Assembly (NCBI GenBank): GCA_017468085.1
Contig: JAFUJR010000018.1
Location: 1-64,000 of the forward strand
Length of the DNA: 64,000 nucleotides
Origin: Clostridia bacterium
GTDB taxonomy: Bacteria > Bacillota > Clostridia > Christensenellales > Borkfalkiaceae
Direction: 5' to 3'
In this document: piece after piece, positions 53,027 through 62,272 of the stretch
Layout of the letters: each line of letters starts with the position of its first letter
Numbering within the stretch: the first letter of the stretch is position 1
Position numbers and translations under genes: made by a program
Notes under the pieces: generated by a model
What the model saw: only the letters and a program-made list of their open reading frames with translations
What the model was told of the DNA's origin: nothing
Databases searched by the model: none

Positions 53027-55096
53027 ATGAATAATATGGACAAAAAATACGAAGCGTTATTTACCCCTTGGAAGATTGGCAACGTTGAGATCAAGAACCG
53101 AATCGTAATGTGTCCTATGGGCGGCACGTCGCTCTTCGGATGGTTTGAATTAAACGGTTGTCATTTCGATAAGGAGGCGGCAAAGCTCTTTCTTGAAAGG
53201 GCAAACAACAACGTTGGGCTTATTATCCCCGGCATTGCACCTCTGCGCGACACCTTTTGGGGAAGGTGGCTTTGGCAGAATCCAAAAATGTTTAAGGAAT
53301 TGAAAGTCTTTATGGACGAAATCCATAAGACGGGCGCTAAACTCTTTATTCAATTGACCGCGGGTATGGGACGCTCTTGGGCGATCACCGAGCTCGTTGC
53401 CCCCTTACATAAAAACAAATTTACCCGTGCGCTTATCAAACCGATTATCGACACCTCGCACGAGCTGGCTTCCCCTTCACCGCAAAAGTCCCGTTGGGCA
53501 CATGATATCGATTGTCCCGAAATGACCAAAAAACAGATACACGAGATTATCGAAGCCTTTGCCAAGACTGCAAAGCTTTGTAAGGAGGCAGGGGTTGACG
53601 GCGTGGAGGTCCACGCAGTGCACGAGGGGTATCTTCTTGACCAATTTACAATCGAATTTTTCAATAAGCGTACCGACGAATACGGCGGTAGTTTTGAGAA
53701 TCGCTACCGTTTTGCGACGGAAGTTGTTAAGGCGATCAAAGAGGCGTGCGGCGACGATTATCCCGTATCGCTTCGTTATTCCGTAGAATCCAAGATGAAG
53801 GGCTTTTGCGAGGGGGCTATGCCGGGCGAGGAATATACCGAGGTTGGCAGAAATATGGAGGAATCCGAAAGAGCCGCCAAATATTTGCAGGACGCAGGTT
53901 ACGATATGCTCAATGCCGACAACGGAACTTATGATTCTTGGTATTGGGCGCACCCGCCGATGTATATGCCCGAAAATTGCAACCTTGACGACGTTGCGCA
54001 TATAAAGAAATTTGTCGATATTCCCGTGGTTTGCGCAGGAAGAATGGATATGGAGGTCGGCGCAAAAGCGGTTGCGGAAGGCAGGATCGACGCCGTCGGC
54101 GTTGCCCGTCAGTTCCTCGTTGATCCCGAATGGATTACCAAGTTGATTGAGAATAGGCTGGAAGACATCAAGCCGTGTATTTGTTGCCATGCCGGGTGCT
54201 TTAATTTCTCGTCCTCTAAGGGCCACGCGAACACACAGGATTTGACCGACACGATGGGGCTTGCCCGTTGCGCGCTCAATCCCGAAACGATGCAATCCAA
54301 AAAATATCATATCGAGCCTGCAAAGAAACAGAAGAAGATCGCCGTTATCGGCGGGGGTATCGGCGGTATGGAAGCCGCGATCCTTCTTGCGAAACGCGGG
54401 CATAAGGTAACGCTTTACGAAAAGAGCGACAAGCTCGGCGGCGTATTCATTGCGGCGGCGGCTCCTTCATTTAAAGAAAAGGACAGAGCGCTGATCGCTT
54501 GGTATATTCGTGAGGTGCAAAAGCTCCCCATAGAAGTTCAGTTGAACACCGAAATCAAAGACGTCAAGGCTCTCGATGCCGACGAGATCATTGTGGCGAC
54601 GGGTGCGGTTGCAAAGAAGATTCCCGTTAAAGGGGCGGAAAAGGCAGTGGAGGCTGTGGATTATTTGCTTGAAAATAAGCACGTTGGCGAAAACGTCGTG
54701 GTTATCGGCGGCGGACTTACGGGATGTGAGATTGCATACGATCTTTATCTTAAAGGAAAGAAACCCACGATTGTGGAGATGCAGGACGATTTGATTACGA
54801 CCAAGGGCGTATGTCTTGCAAATACAAGCTACTTGCGCGACTTTTTTAAGACGAATCACGTTCCCGTTTATCTTGAAACCTCTCTTTTGGAAATCGGCGA
54901 CGGGTATGTTACGTTGAAAGACAAAGAGGGAAAAACCTTTAAGGCGGATACCGATTCCGTCATTCTGTCCGTTGGATACAATCCTGCGCCCGTTACGTCC
55001 AAAGGCAAGCGCGTTCACGTAATAGGCGACGCTGCCAAGGTGGGCAATTTGCGCACGGTTATCTGGGGCGTATGGAATATTTGTATGAAACTGTAA
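53027..55096 (+). CDS. Old-yellow-enzyme/enoate-reductase type Fe-S flavoprotein
   Basis: This is a 689-residue protein in three parts. A TIM barrel with FMN (residues 1-370) contains VHEGYLLDQFTIEFFNKRTDEYGGSFENR and the active-site His/Tyr region. A [4Fe-4S] cluster site has CICCHAGC plus a later Cys in ARCALNP. The FAD/NAD(P) domain shows IAVIGGGIGGMEAA and VVVIGGGLTGCE. The build is that of 2-enoate reductase, 2,4-dienoyl-CoA reductase and BaiCD/BaiH. It reduces an activated C=C bond with NAD(P)H. It lies between marR and the two aconitase X genes, which suggests it reduces the product of that dehydratase. Confidence 0.9.
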   Translation: MNNMDKKYEALFTPWKIGNVEIKNRIVMCPMGGTSLFGWFELNGCHFDKEAAKLFLERANNNVGLIIPGIAPLRDTFWGRWLWQNPKMFKELKVFMDEIHKTGAKLFIQLTAGMGRSWAITELVAPLHKNKFTRALIKPIIDTSHELASPSPQKSRWAHDIDCPEMTKKQIHEIIEAFAKTAKLCKEAGVDGVEVHAVHEGYLLDQFTIEFFNKRTDEYGGSFENRYRFATEVVKAIKEACGDDYPVSLRYSVESKMKGFCEGAMPGEEYTEVGRNMEESERAAKYLQDAGYDMLNADNGTYDSWYWAHPPMYMPENCNLDDVAHIKKFVDIPVVCAGRMDMEVGAKAVAEGRIDAVGVARQFLVDPEWITKLIENRLEDIKPCICCHAGCFNFSSSKGHANTQDLTDTMGLARCALNPETMQSKKYHIEPAKKQKKIAVIGGGIGGMEAAILLAKRGHKVTLYEKSDKLGGVFIAAAAPSFKEKDRALIAWYIREVQKLPIEVQLNTEIKDVKALDADEIIVATGAVAKKIPVKGAEKAVEAVDYLLENKHVGENVVVIGGGLTGCEIAYDLYLKGKKPTIVEMQDDLITTKGVCLANTSYLRDFFKTNHVPVYLETSLLEIGDGYVTLKDKEGKTFKADTDSVILSVGYNPAPVTSKGKRVHVIGDAAKVGNLRTVIWGVWNICMKL

Positions 55097-55119
55097 TCAA
55101 CCAATAAGGAGGAATTAAA

Positions 55120-56397
55120 ATGATATTGACAAGAGAACAGCAGGCGATCCTCGACGGGGAAAAGGGGGAAACGCTTGCAAAGGTTATGAAAACACTCGTG
55201 ATGTACGGAGATGCGTTTGAAGCGGAAAAACTTGTGCCGATTACGTCAAAATATAATCACCTCGTTACGTCTTTCGGATTGAAAGTAATGTCGCCCGTCT
55301 ACGATTTAATGCAACAGCTTCTCGACGCGGGCGTTTGTTCGGAACAGAAATTTTCAGTCGATCCCCGTCCGCTGGACAAAAACGTTCCTGCCAATGTTTT
55401 GCAAAAGCTGGTGTTCAATAAATTTATGTATACAAAGCAGGGCTTTTACGAAGAACAGCTTGAAAAGCTCGGTTTGATGGATAAAAATGCCTTTTCGTGT
55501 ACCTGTTATATGGACGAGGTGGGCAATAAGCCTAAAAAGGGAGACGTTCTTTCTTGGGCAGAGTCGAGCGCGGTAGTGTACGCGAACTCCGTGCTTGGCG
55601 CGAGATGTAACAGAAATTCGGGCATTATCGATATTATGGGCTCTATCGTAGGCTACGTTCCTTACTTTGGCCTTTTGACCGACGAGGGAAGAAAAGCCTC
55701 TTGGGTGGTAAAAGTAAGGACGACAAAGAAGCCCGAAGCGCAGCTCCTCGGTTCTGCCATCGGAATGAAGGTCATGGAGGACGTTCCTTACGTTGTAGGG
55801 CTTGACGAGTGGATCGGTAACGAGCTGAACGAAAGCGCATGTGCATACCTCAAGGATTTTGGCGCGGCAACGGCGTCTAACGGCGCGGTGGGGCTTTACC
55901 ATATTGCAAATCTTACCCCCGAAGCAGTAGAGCTCGGTGAGGCTTTGATTGCCGACGGAGCGAAGGAATATATCATTGATGACGCCGAACTTGAAAGAGT
56001 TAAGGCGAACTATCCTGTTATTTGGAAAAATCCTGATGCAAAACCCAAACTTTGCTTTGTCGGTTGTCCTCATCTTTCCTTGGCGCAACTTAAGGATTGG
56101 ACGGTAAATGTTGAGAAAGGATTAAAGGCGAACGGCAAGAAAAAGGTTGTGATTCCTACGGTTTTTACCGCTGCTCCAGCCGTTCTTGAAGCGTTTAATG
56201 GGACGGAATATGCCGCAAGATTGAAGGCAATAGGCGTTATCACGTCCTATATTTGTCCTTTAATGTACATGAACAATCCCCTTTGCAAGAAGATGCCCGT
56301 TATCACGTCGTCGAATAAGCTTCGTACTTACACGAGCGCAAGATATTATACAGACGCAGAGATATTAAAAACCATCACAGGAGGAAAGAAAGCATGA
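55120..56397 (+). CDS. Aconitase X, large (catalytic) subunit
   Basis: This is a 425-residue DUF521-type aconitase X protein. The N-terminus MILTREQQAILDGEKGETLAKVMKTLVMYGDAF and the segments VLGARCNRNSG and GLDEWIGNEL are family features. Known members are cis-3-hydroxy-L-proline dehydratases in bacteria and phosphomevalonate dehydratase in archaea. AAGGAGG precedes the ATG. The small subunit gene overlaps by 4 bp. The substrate here is unknown, but a hydroxy acid is expected. Confidence 0.9.
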   Translation: MILTREQQAILDGEKGETLAKVMKTLVMYGDAFEAEKLVPITSKYNHLVTSFGLKVMSPVYDLMQQLLDAGVCSEQKFSVDPRPLDKNVPANVLQKLVFNKFMYTKQGFYEEQLEKLGLMDKNAFSCTCYMDEVGNKPKKGDVLSWAESSAVVYANSVLGARCNRNSGIIDIMGSIVGYVPYFGLLTDEGRKASWVVKVRTTKKPEAQLLGSAIGMKVMEDVPYVVGLDEWIGNELNESACAYLKDFGAATASNGAVGLYHIANLTPEAVELGEALIADGAKEYIIDDAELERVKANYPVIWKNPDAKPKLCFVGCPHLSLAQLKDWTVNVEKGLKANGKKKVVIPTVFTAAPAVLEAFNGTEYAARLKAIGVITSYICPLMYMNNPLCKKMPVITSSNKLRTYTSARYYTDAEILKTITGGKKA

Positions 56398-56837
56398 AAA
56401 AGTTTCAAGGAAGAGTCGTAACCCCCGGTGAGGTTACCGCAGAGGCGGTTGTAACAACCGAGGGCTTTAATACGCTTGCTTCGTTTCAAATGGCATTGCA
56501 GTTTGGCGATAAAGAGGTGAAATGCGGAGATCAAAGTAACAAGCAGCTTTACGGTAAATCCTTGCTTGGGAAGGCGCTTTGCTTACCGCAGACGATTGGC
56601 TCTACCACGGGCGGTCTTGTACTTTATTGTGCGTGTTCAATGGAAAAGAACCCCGCGTGTATGCTGTTTGCGAATCATATCGACTCGCTTGCGGCGGCTG
56701 GTGCGGTCCTTGCTGACGTGTGGGTGGACGGGGTATCTATGCCGGTTGTTGATTCCCTTGGAGAGGAGTTTTTAAATTACGTAAAGGACGGCATGAAGAT
56801 TACCGTAAAAGCAAACGGCGTGGTGGAAGTAGAATAA
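56394..56837 (+). CDS. Aconitase X, small (swivel) subunit
   Basis: This is a 147-residue DUF126 protein. GKALCLPQTIGSTTGGLVLY contains the conserved Ser/Thr-rich loop of the swivel domain, followed by NPACMLFANHIDSLAAAGAVLADV. It pairs with the large subunit to complete the active site. The ATGA overlap couples translation. Confidence 0.9.
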   Translation: MKKFQGRVVTPGEVTAEAVVTTEGFNTLASFQMALQFGDKEVKCGDQSNKQLYGKSLLGKALCLPQTIGSTTGGLVLYCACSMEKNPACMLFANHIDSLAAAGAVLADVWVDGVSMPVVDSLGEEFLNYVKDGMKITVKANGVVEVE

Positions 56838-56861
56838 TAGTAGATCTTCGATAATAAGAAC

Positions 56862-56893
56862 AAAAAAGAGGGGAAACAAGCCCCTCTTTTTTA
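56862..56893. terminator. Bidirectional terminator between acnX and spoVT
   Basis: AAAAAAGAGGGG / CCCCTCTTTTTT with a seven-base loop. Confidence 0.9.
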
Positions 56894-56894
56894 T

Positions 56895-56913
56895 TTCAAC
56901 GCATACCTGCCCT
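56895..56913 (-). repeat. Dispersed ~20-bp motif (reverse orientation)
   Basis: On the minus strand AAGGGCAGGTATGCGTTGAAA, between the terminator and the spoVT stop. Confidence 0.85.
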
Positions 56914-56928
56914 TAGTCTTTTTTAAAT

Positions 56929-57474
56929 TTATTCAAATTGGTTGGCTAAAATATCGGCGGTTAAACGTGCCAAATTCATATCCGAACCGTCCATTTTTGC
57001 ACCGTCCTCTTTGGAAAGGACTGCAACCGCGCCAAGGCAATCTCCGCCCGATACGATAGGCACGATAACTTGCGCCGTGATACCTTCCTCGCGCATGGAG
57101 GTGATGGGCACGATGTCGCCGCCCTCGGACGCGTTGGCGATATAACTGCGCCGTTCCTTTAATATGCGGTCCATATCCTCGGAAAGGCTTTTGCCGTCCA
57201 AATCCTTCTTCCCTTCGCCGTAGGCGTGCAAAATACCGTCCGTGTCGCAAATCACGGCAAGTTTACCGCTCAAATCGTTGAGGGAGCGGGCAGTTGCTTT
57301 GCTGAATTTTTCAAGTGTGGCGATGGGGGAATATTTTTTGAGCATCAGCTCGTCGCGGTCAGTAAATATCTCCAAGGGATCGCCTTCCTTGATACGGAGC
57401 GTCCGCCGAATTTCTTTGGGAATAACGACTCTGCCGAGTTCGTCAATTCTTCTTACGATACCAGTTGCTTTCAT
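56929..57474 (-). CDS. spoVT: Stage V sporulation protein T
   Basis: This is a 181-residue transition-state regulator. An AbrB-type N-terminal domain (MKATGIVRRIDELGRVVIPKEIRRTLRI, about 1-50) precedes a GAF domain (60-178). The length and the two-domain build match SpoVT of spore formers, a DNA-binding modulator of forespore gene expression. AAAGGAG precedes the ATG. Upstream on the minus strand lie TATAAT and a CATAGTA box, but I cannot assign a sigma factor. Confidence 0.95.
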   Translation of the reverse strand: MKATGIVRRIDELGRVVIPKEIRRTLRIKEGDPLEIFTDRDELMLKKYSPIATLEKFSKATARSLNDLSGKLAVICDTDGILHAYGEGKKDLDGKSLSEDMDRILKERRSYIANASEGGDIVPITSMREEGITAQVIVPIVSGGDCLGAVAVLSKEDGAKMDGSDMNLARLTADILANQFE

Positions 57475-57571
57475 AGAAAAAATCTCCTTTGATTAATTTC
57501 ATGCTGTTAGTATTTGTTAAAAAAGGGGAATTATACTACTATGCATATATTTCACGAAATTACGGCGTCTA

Positions 57572-57603
57572 CAAAAATCCCCTTGGGATTATCCAAGGGG
57601 AAA
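57572..57603 (-). terminator. Terminator of the beta-mannosidase gene
   Basis: Minus strand TCCCCTTGG / CCAAGGGGA with a six-base loop, then TTTTTG. Confidence 0.88.
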
Positions 57604-57606
57604 GCG

Positions 57607-60012
57607 TTATTGAATATCGAATACCGAACGCAACAGAATTTTGTTTGCCTTGCCCGATAAAATACGGACGCGTTTTTCGCCTTTTTCCATATCGAAGAAG
57701 TTGTCGTCAAGCAATAAATCGCCGTCCACGCCTTCTATTTGCACCGATTTTGCATAGCAGTCGCTGTGAACGGTGAGTACGTCGCCCTGCAATTCATACC
57801 GTAAAGAGGGGTCTTCAAAGTTGTAATATTTAGGCGGGGTGAATAAGACGCTGCCGCTTGAAAACACCTTTCCGTCCACAACAAAGGAAAAAGTAAGGTG
57901 CTCCGTTTCGGGGTTGAGTCCGTCAAACTCCATTTTATCCAAACATTTTACGGAAAGCGCAGGAACGCGCAGGCTTTCTTCGCCTTGTCGAATAAGATTG
58001 CTTTTCGCGTCGCGCAGTTCCCATTTTACTTGCCCGTAAATTTCCTCTTTCGTGTCGTTGGTTACGAAAAATTTGGCGGATTTTTCATGGCTGAGCGTCC
58101 GTTCTTCCGTATTGATAAAGCGACGGGTTTGAAGTTCGCCCACTTCTTCACAGGAAAGCAAAATCGGGGAATAAAAACGTTTTGCCGCATATTGCAAAGC
58201 CTTATATCTACCGCAATAGTCGATACTTGCCCAAGACGTAACCGGCCAAATGTCGTTAAGTTGCCAATACAGCGTACCCATACAACGCCCACGGTTGCGG
58301 CGGAAATGCTCTACGCGGTATTTAATGCTGTCCGCTTGCAAAAGCTGCGAAGCGTAGATAAAGGTTTCAAAATCGTTGGGATATAAGTAATTGCGGGTAA
58401 GATAGGTCAAAATCAACTCGTTTCCGCCGCTGCTTCTTTGATGTCTGTCCATAATCTTGCTGTGGACGTTTCTATCCTTTTCCAGGGTGAAGCTATCCAC
58501 GGTTTTTTTGCAGGGGAAGGACTCGAAACCGAACTCGCTAACGTAACGGAAACGCTTGTTTCTGCAAAGCAAGTAATCGGGTTCCCAATCGTGGCAATCC
58601 CCGCACGCTTCGCCGTTAGGGTCAAGGAATTTCCCGCCCGAAGTCGGCGACGAGGGGATATAGGGCAGATAGGGCGCAACGTCTTTGATAATAGAAGGGA
58701 AAAGCTGCTCGAACATCGTCAAATAAATTTGCGTTAAATGCTCTAAATCCGTTCTGCCGGAAATTGCGACGTAGTCGTGGAAATGCCACTCGATTTCATT
58801 GTTGCCGCAAACGAGGCCAAGGCAAGCGTGATGACGGATACGGGCAAGGTTTTGCCGCAATTCCGTTTGAATACTTGAAAGCATCTTTTCGTCAGGCTCG
58901 TAAACGGAGCAAGCGAACATCAAATCGAAGAATACGACGAGGCCAAGTTCGTCGCAAATATCAAAGAAATAATCGTCGGGATAATACCCTCCGCCCCAAA
59001 CGCGAATAGCGTTGAAATTACAGTTTTTACAATGCGTGAGCAGTTCTCTCGTGCGTTCGGGGGTGATACGGCGGAAAATATTGTCTTCCGGGATATAATC
59101 TGCGCCCATCGCAAACATATCCAACCCGTTGATTTCGTGGTAAAAGCTTTCGCCGAACTCGTCCTTTTTTTGCACGAGCTTCATTTCGCGAAGCCCGAGA
59201 TTCAAGGTTTTCTCATCGACGGTTTCACCGTGCGCTTTTAAGCAAACGGTAAGGCGGTACAAGGGCTGTTCGCCTAAGCCGTTTGGATACCAAAGCAGGG
59301 GATCGACAATTTCCGTTTCCTGATTGGCGGGCAGTTTTTGCGTTTCGCCGTTTGGAGAAAGCAATACAATTTCAATTTCCGCTTCGCCATCCGTTTTTAC
59401 GGCGGGGGAGATAAATACTTTTCCGTTTTCATGGCGTTGGGTAACGTGAACGTCGGTAAGCTTCGCACTGTTTTGTTCCAATAAATATACGTCTCGCCAA
59501 ATACCTGCGTCGGGAAGCCGAGGACCCCAGTCCCAACCCATCATACAATGCGCTTTTCTCACGTGCGGATAGCCCTCCATGCAATCGTACGCGCCAAAGA
59601 GTTTCCTTTCCTGATTTTTCGTTTGGATATAGGGGGGTACGGGATGACACACCACGCGGAGGTTATTTTCGCCGGCGGTTAAAAGGTTCGTTACGTCAAA
59701 ATCGTAACGAACGTGCATATTGTCCGTATCGGCGATTTTTTCGCCGTTGAGGTACACACTGCAAAGAGTGTCCAAGCCCTCAAAAACGAGAAAAGTCGGG
59801 TCGCCTGTCGGGGTATGGGAAAACGTCCGCTCGAAAGCGTATTCGTGCGAGGCAAGCTCCAAATAAATTTTTTCGTTATCGCGATAGTAAGGGTCGGGGA
59901 GTAGTTTGTTGTCTAAATATAAAAAAGAATAAACAGAGCCCGGGATCGTCCCATTCACGGCGTAACCGTTGCCCGTCATCTTCCAAATTCCGTTTAAAGA
60001 GAGTTTTTTCAT
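57607..60012 (-). CDS. Beta-mannosidase (glycoside hydrolase family 2)
   Basis: This hydrolase has 801 residues from the ATG at 60012 with GGAGG. An N-terminal jelly roll (LSLNGIWKMTG) precedes Ig-like domains and the TIM barrel. The acid/base glutamate is Glu406 in CGNNEIEW and the nucleophile is probably Glu493 in VSEFGFES. CMMGWDWGPRLPDAGIW near 155-172 is typical of the mannosidase branch. No signal peptide, so it acts on imported mannosides. It has its own promoter and terminator. A short TATAC...GTATA symmetry near the start may be an operator. Confidence 0.92.
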   Translation of the reverse strand: MKKLSLNGIWKMTGNGYAVNGTIPGSVYSFLYLDNKLLPDPYYRDNEKIYLELASHEYAFERTFSHTPTGDPTFLVFEGLDTLCSVYLNGEKIADTDNMHVRYDFDVTNLLTAGENNLRVVCHPVPPYIQTKNQERKLFGAYDCMEGYPHVRKAHCMMGWDWGPRLPDAGIWRDVYLLEQNSAKLTDVHVTQRHENGKVFISPAVKTDGEAEIEIVLLSPNGETQKLPANQETEIVDPLLWYPNGLGEQPLYRLTVCLKAHGETVDEKTLNLGLREMKLVQKKDEFGESFYHEINGLDMFAMGADYIPEDNIFRRITPERTRELLTHCKNCNFNAIRVWGGGYYPDDYFFDICDELGLVVFFDLMFACSVYEPDEKMLSSIQTELRQNLARIRHHACLGLVCGNNEIEWHFHDYVAISGRTDLEHLTQIYLTMFEQLFPSIIKDVAPYLPYIPSSPTSGGKFLDPNGEACGDCHDWEPDYLLCRNKRFRYVSEFGFESFPCKKTVDSFTLEKDRNVHSKIMDRHQRSSGGNELILTYLTRNYLYPNDFETFIYASQLLQADSIKYRVEHFRRNRGRCMGTLYWQLNDIWPVTSWASIDYCGRYKALQYAAKRFYSPILLSCEEVGELQTRRFINTEERTLSHEKSAKFFVTNDTKEEIYGQVKWELRDAKSNLIRQGEESLRVPALSVKCLDKMEFDGLNPETEHLTFSFVVDGKVFSSGSVLFTPPKYYNFEDPSLRYELQGDVLTVHSDCYAKSVQIEGVDGDLLLDDNFFDMEKGEKRVRILSGKANKILLRSVFDIQ

Positions 60013-60038
60013 AGAAATCCTCCGTATACATTGGTATA

Positions 60039-60067
60039 AGTATAACATACATTTTTTGATTTTGCAA
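60039..60067 (-). promoter_or_regulatory. Promoter of the beta-mannosidase gene
   Basis: Minus strand TTGCAA (60062-60067), 17-bp spacer, TATACT (60039-60044). Confidence 0.78.
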
Positions 60068-60268
60068 GATTTTTAAGAAAGTTTTGCAATTCGTTTCATA
60101 GGCAAACGAGCATAAAGCAGAAAAGAAGTATTTTCGGCAACAAAGGGAGAGAAATCTGCTGAAACGGATTGCGGGTAAATTCAAATTTATTCGAGAGGAT
60201 AAAAAAACGTGCTTGATGAAAAGGAAGAAAATATTTTTTGATTTTTTTTAAAAACGGCGAAAAATGAG

Positions 60269-60297
60269 TTGACAAAGAAAAATCATTCATATATAAT
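60269..60297 (+). promoter_or_regulatory. Promoter of tRNA-Leu
   Basis: TTGACA (60269-60274), 17-bp spacer, TATAAT (60292-60297), 13 bases before the tRNA. Between the mannosidase promoter and this one (60068-60268) I see no gene. Confidence 0.92.
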
Positions 60298-60310
60298 ATA
60301 CTACGTTAAC

Positions 60311-60395
60311 GCGGTCGTGGCGGAACTGGCAGACGCGCAAGACTAAGGATCTTGTGGGTAACTCCATGCAGGTTCAATTCCTGTCGACCGCACCA
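60311..60395 (+). tRNA. tRNA-Leu (anticodon AAG)
   Basis: This is an 85-nt class II tRNA with encoded CCA. Acceptor GCGGTCG pairs with CGACCGC. The D stem is GCG/CGC and the anticodon stem CAAGA/TCTTG around loop CTAAGGA, giving anticodon AAG for codon CUU. A long variable arm follows, with T loop TTCAATT. A34 would need deamination to inosine. The 3' end borders the integrase gene and is the likely attachment site. Confidence 0.95.
60376..60395 (+). other. Putative attL at the 3' end of tRNA-Leu
   Basis: The T-arm and acceptor 3' strand of the tRNA sit 84 bp from an integrase gene that points toward it. This is the classic arrangement of tRNA-targeted elements. The matching copy must lie right of the window, so the exact core is not known. 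Confidence 0.5.
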
Positions 60396-60445
60396 AAATC
60401 GGGCATTTTTTAGCGAAAAATCGTTGAAAAGTGCCCGATTTTTGC
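60396..60445 (+). terminator. Terminator after tRNA-Leu
   Basis: AAAATCGGGCA / TGCCCGATTTT, extended by an A/T inner stem, then TTTTT. Confidence 0.85.
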
Positions 60446-60478
60446 TTTCAATGGTGCGCTTGTTAAAAAAAATTGGGC

Positions 60479-61498
60479 TCAAATTTGGGACTGATATTCC
60501 AGTTTTTCAATTTGTGATAAATGAAATTTATCAGTCCAGTGCGTATACACGCTGTCCGTGACGTTCTGCGCCGCGACGTGGTTCGTTACGTAGTCTATCC
60601 AGCGCTTGTCCGCGCCGCTTTCCTGCATATACGTCGTGAACGTATGCCGCAGATCATAGAAACGGTAGCCCTTGACCTTCTTGCGGAAATGCCGCGATAC
60701 CTCGTCCGTGTTGACGTGCAGCCAACGTTTCAGCTCCGCAACGTGCGGACGAAGGGCAGAGTGCAGGGGAATCCGTCGAAACGTCGGCTCGTCGTTCACG
60801 TCCGTCTTCCCGTTCTTTATCGTTACGAACTCCCCTTCGAAGACGGCGCTTTTTATCTCTACGGGGCGCATACCCGTATAGGCGACAAGCCAAATAAGGT
60901 AATCATAGCGGCACGTCGGCGCCGCCAAGAGCTCCTGCATCAGCGCCAAGGGAATACATTTTCCCACCGTTCGGCGGTGCTTCGGTATCTTTACGCTCTG
61001 CATCGGGCTCGAAGTAATTAGCTTGTCGCTGACCGCCGCGTCGAAGATCCACATTAAGAGATTCCGCACCTCTTCTGCCGTTCGCTTCTTTCCTTCTGCT
61101 CGAAGATCTCGCAGGATTGTCTGACAGTCCGAGGCGGTAACGTCGCGGATTAAAGTGTCCGCGCCCAGCTTCCCGATAATATGTATTCGATTTACGCTTT
61201 CGTAGTTCTTGAACGTTTCCGCGCCAACGTTCGGCTTTTTGAACACTTCCAGGAAGTGCTGCGAATATGCTGCAACGTCTAACGGTAGCGCCGACGTCGC
61301 GGAAGAGCTCCGCTGTAATGGTATTTCGCGCTTTAAGTCTTCCAGGAAGCGCGCCTTTGCGATTTTAAAATCTTTGGCTGCGCCGTAATACGGTATTTTG
61401 TCGATTGTGCAGCGTATCTCATATACGCCGTTGGGTTTCTTCCGATAATGCACGCGGATTCCATGCACACGGAAATAGTTTCTTTTTCCTTTTGGCAT
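60479..61498 (-). CDS. int: Tyrosine-type site-specific integrase
   Basis: This integrase has 339 residues from the ATG at 61498, which has AAGGAG nine bases upstream. The N-terminal arm-binding segment (YRKKPNGVYEIRC) is followed by a SAM-like core-binding domain (about 75-165) and the catalytic domain. Catalytic residues are Arg211 in TGMRPVEI, Arg284 and His285 in DLRHTF, His307 and Tyr318 in SVYTHW. The frame stays open upstream to an ATG at 61771 that also has an AGGAGGG site, so a 430-residue form is possible. It lies beside tRNA-Leu and probably integrates the element there. Confidence 0.92.
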   Translation of the reverse strand: MPKGKRNYFRVHGIRVHYRKKPNGVYEIRCTIDKIPYYGAAKDFKIAKARFLEDLKREIPLQRSSSATSALPLDVAAYSQHFLEVFKKPNVGAETFKNYESVNRIHIIGKLGADTLIRDVTASDCQTILRDLRAEGKKRTAEEVRNLLMWIFDAAVSDKLITSSPMQSVKIPKHRRTVGKCIPLALMQELLAAPTCRYDYLIWLVAYTGMRPVEIKSAVFEGEFVTIKNGKTDVNDEPTFRRIPLHSALRPHVAELKRWLHVNTDEVSRHFRKKVKGYRFYDLRHTFTTYMQESGADKRWIDYVTNHVAAQNVTDSVYTHWTDKFHLSQIEKLEYQSQI

Positions 61499-61889
61499 TG
61501 ATAAAATCTCCTTTTCGGTAAAATTTACAATGCCCCGATTTCTCCCGGGCGAAAGTCCCGTTTCGCCCTCGTCTAAAAAATCAGCCCCTGCCCGTTCGGG
61601 TGGGGGCGTTTTTGCGTCCGTTGGGAACGCGCGCTCGGCGCGATGCTCGCCTTCGATGCGGAACTTTCCGCGCTGAATAACGGCGAAGTCGTTGATTGCG
61701 TCGTCCAAGCCGATGACGCGGTGCAGTAGTTGAATCGCGCTTTCTAAAAGCTGTCTTTGTTGGCTGTTCATACGATACAAACCCTCCTAAATTTCGTTAG
61801 GAAAATTGTATCTTAAACGGGCCCGTTTTCAACAAAGAGAAAATCGCGGAATTTATAGGCATAAATTCTCGCGAAAATCTTTTTGTGGT

Positions 61890-62261
61890 TTAATCATTTT
61901 GATTGCTTTCTTCGTTTACGGAATGAATAGGGGGAACATCTAACCATATTTCCCCGCATTTTTTGCAAACACATTCTTCAATCGGATCATCGTTTTTAGA
62001 ATTTAACCATTTAACCAAGAAGAAAATTGAGAAAATAAGTAAAACAACCGAAACTACAAGAGAAATCCAAAAAGAAGCATTGGACGGAGTGAGAACTTTT
62101 CTTATCAATTGTACGAGGAAAATGGGGGAAGTTATAAGCATAATAGAAAGGGAAACACACAATCCAATTATATATTTTTTGGGGTTTTCTTTTTTTGGAA
62201 TAGTTATAAGAATATCGTCTTCTGAGCCACAACGCGGGCAAGTGTATTTTTTTGAATCCAT
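61890..62261 (-). CDS. Small zinc-ribbon membrane protein
   Basis: This is a 123-residue protein with AGGAG before the ATG. YTCPRCGSED at the N-terminus and CVCKKCGEIW near the C-terminus could together bind zinc on the cytoplasmic side. Two membrane helices (about 30-53 and 63-84) lie between. The family is not recognised. It follows the repressor by 11 bp and is likely co-transcribed with it. Confidence 0.7.
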   Translation of the reverse strand: MDSKKYTCPRCGSEDDILITIPKKENPKKYIIGLCVSLSIMLITSPIFLVQLIRKVLTPSNASFWISLVVSVVLLIFSIFFLVKWLNSKNDDPIEECVCKKCGEIWLDVPPIHSVNEESNQND

Positions 62262-62272
62262 AGCAGTATCTC

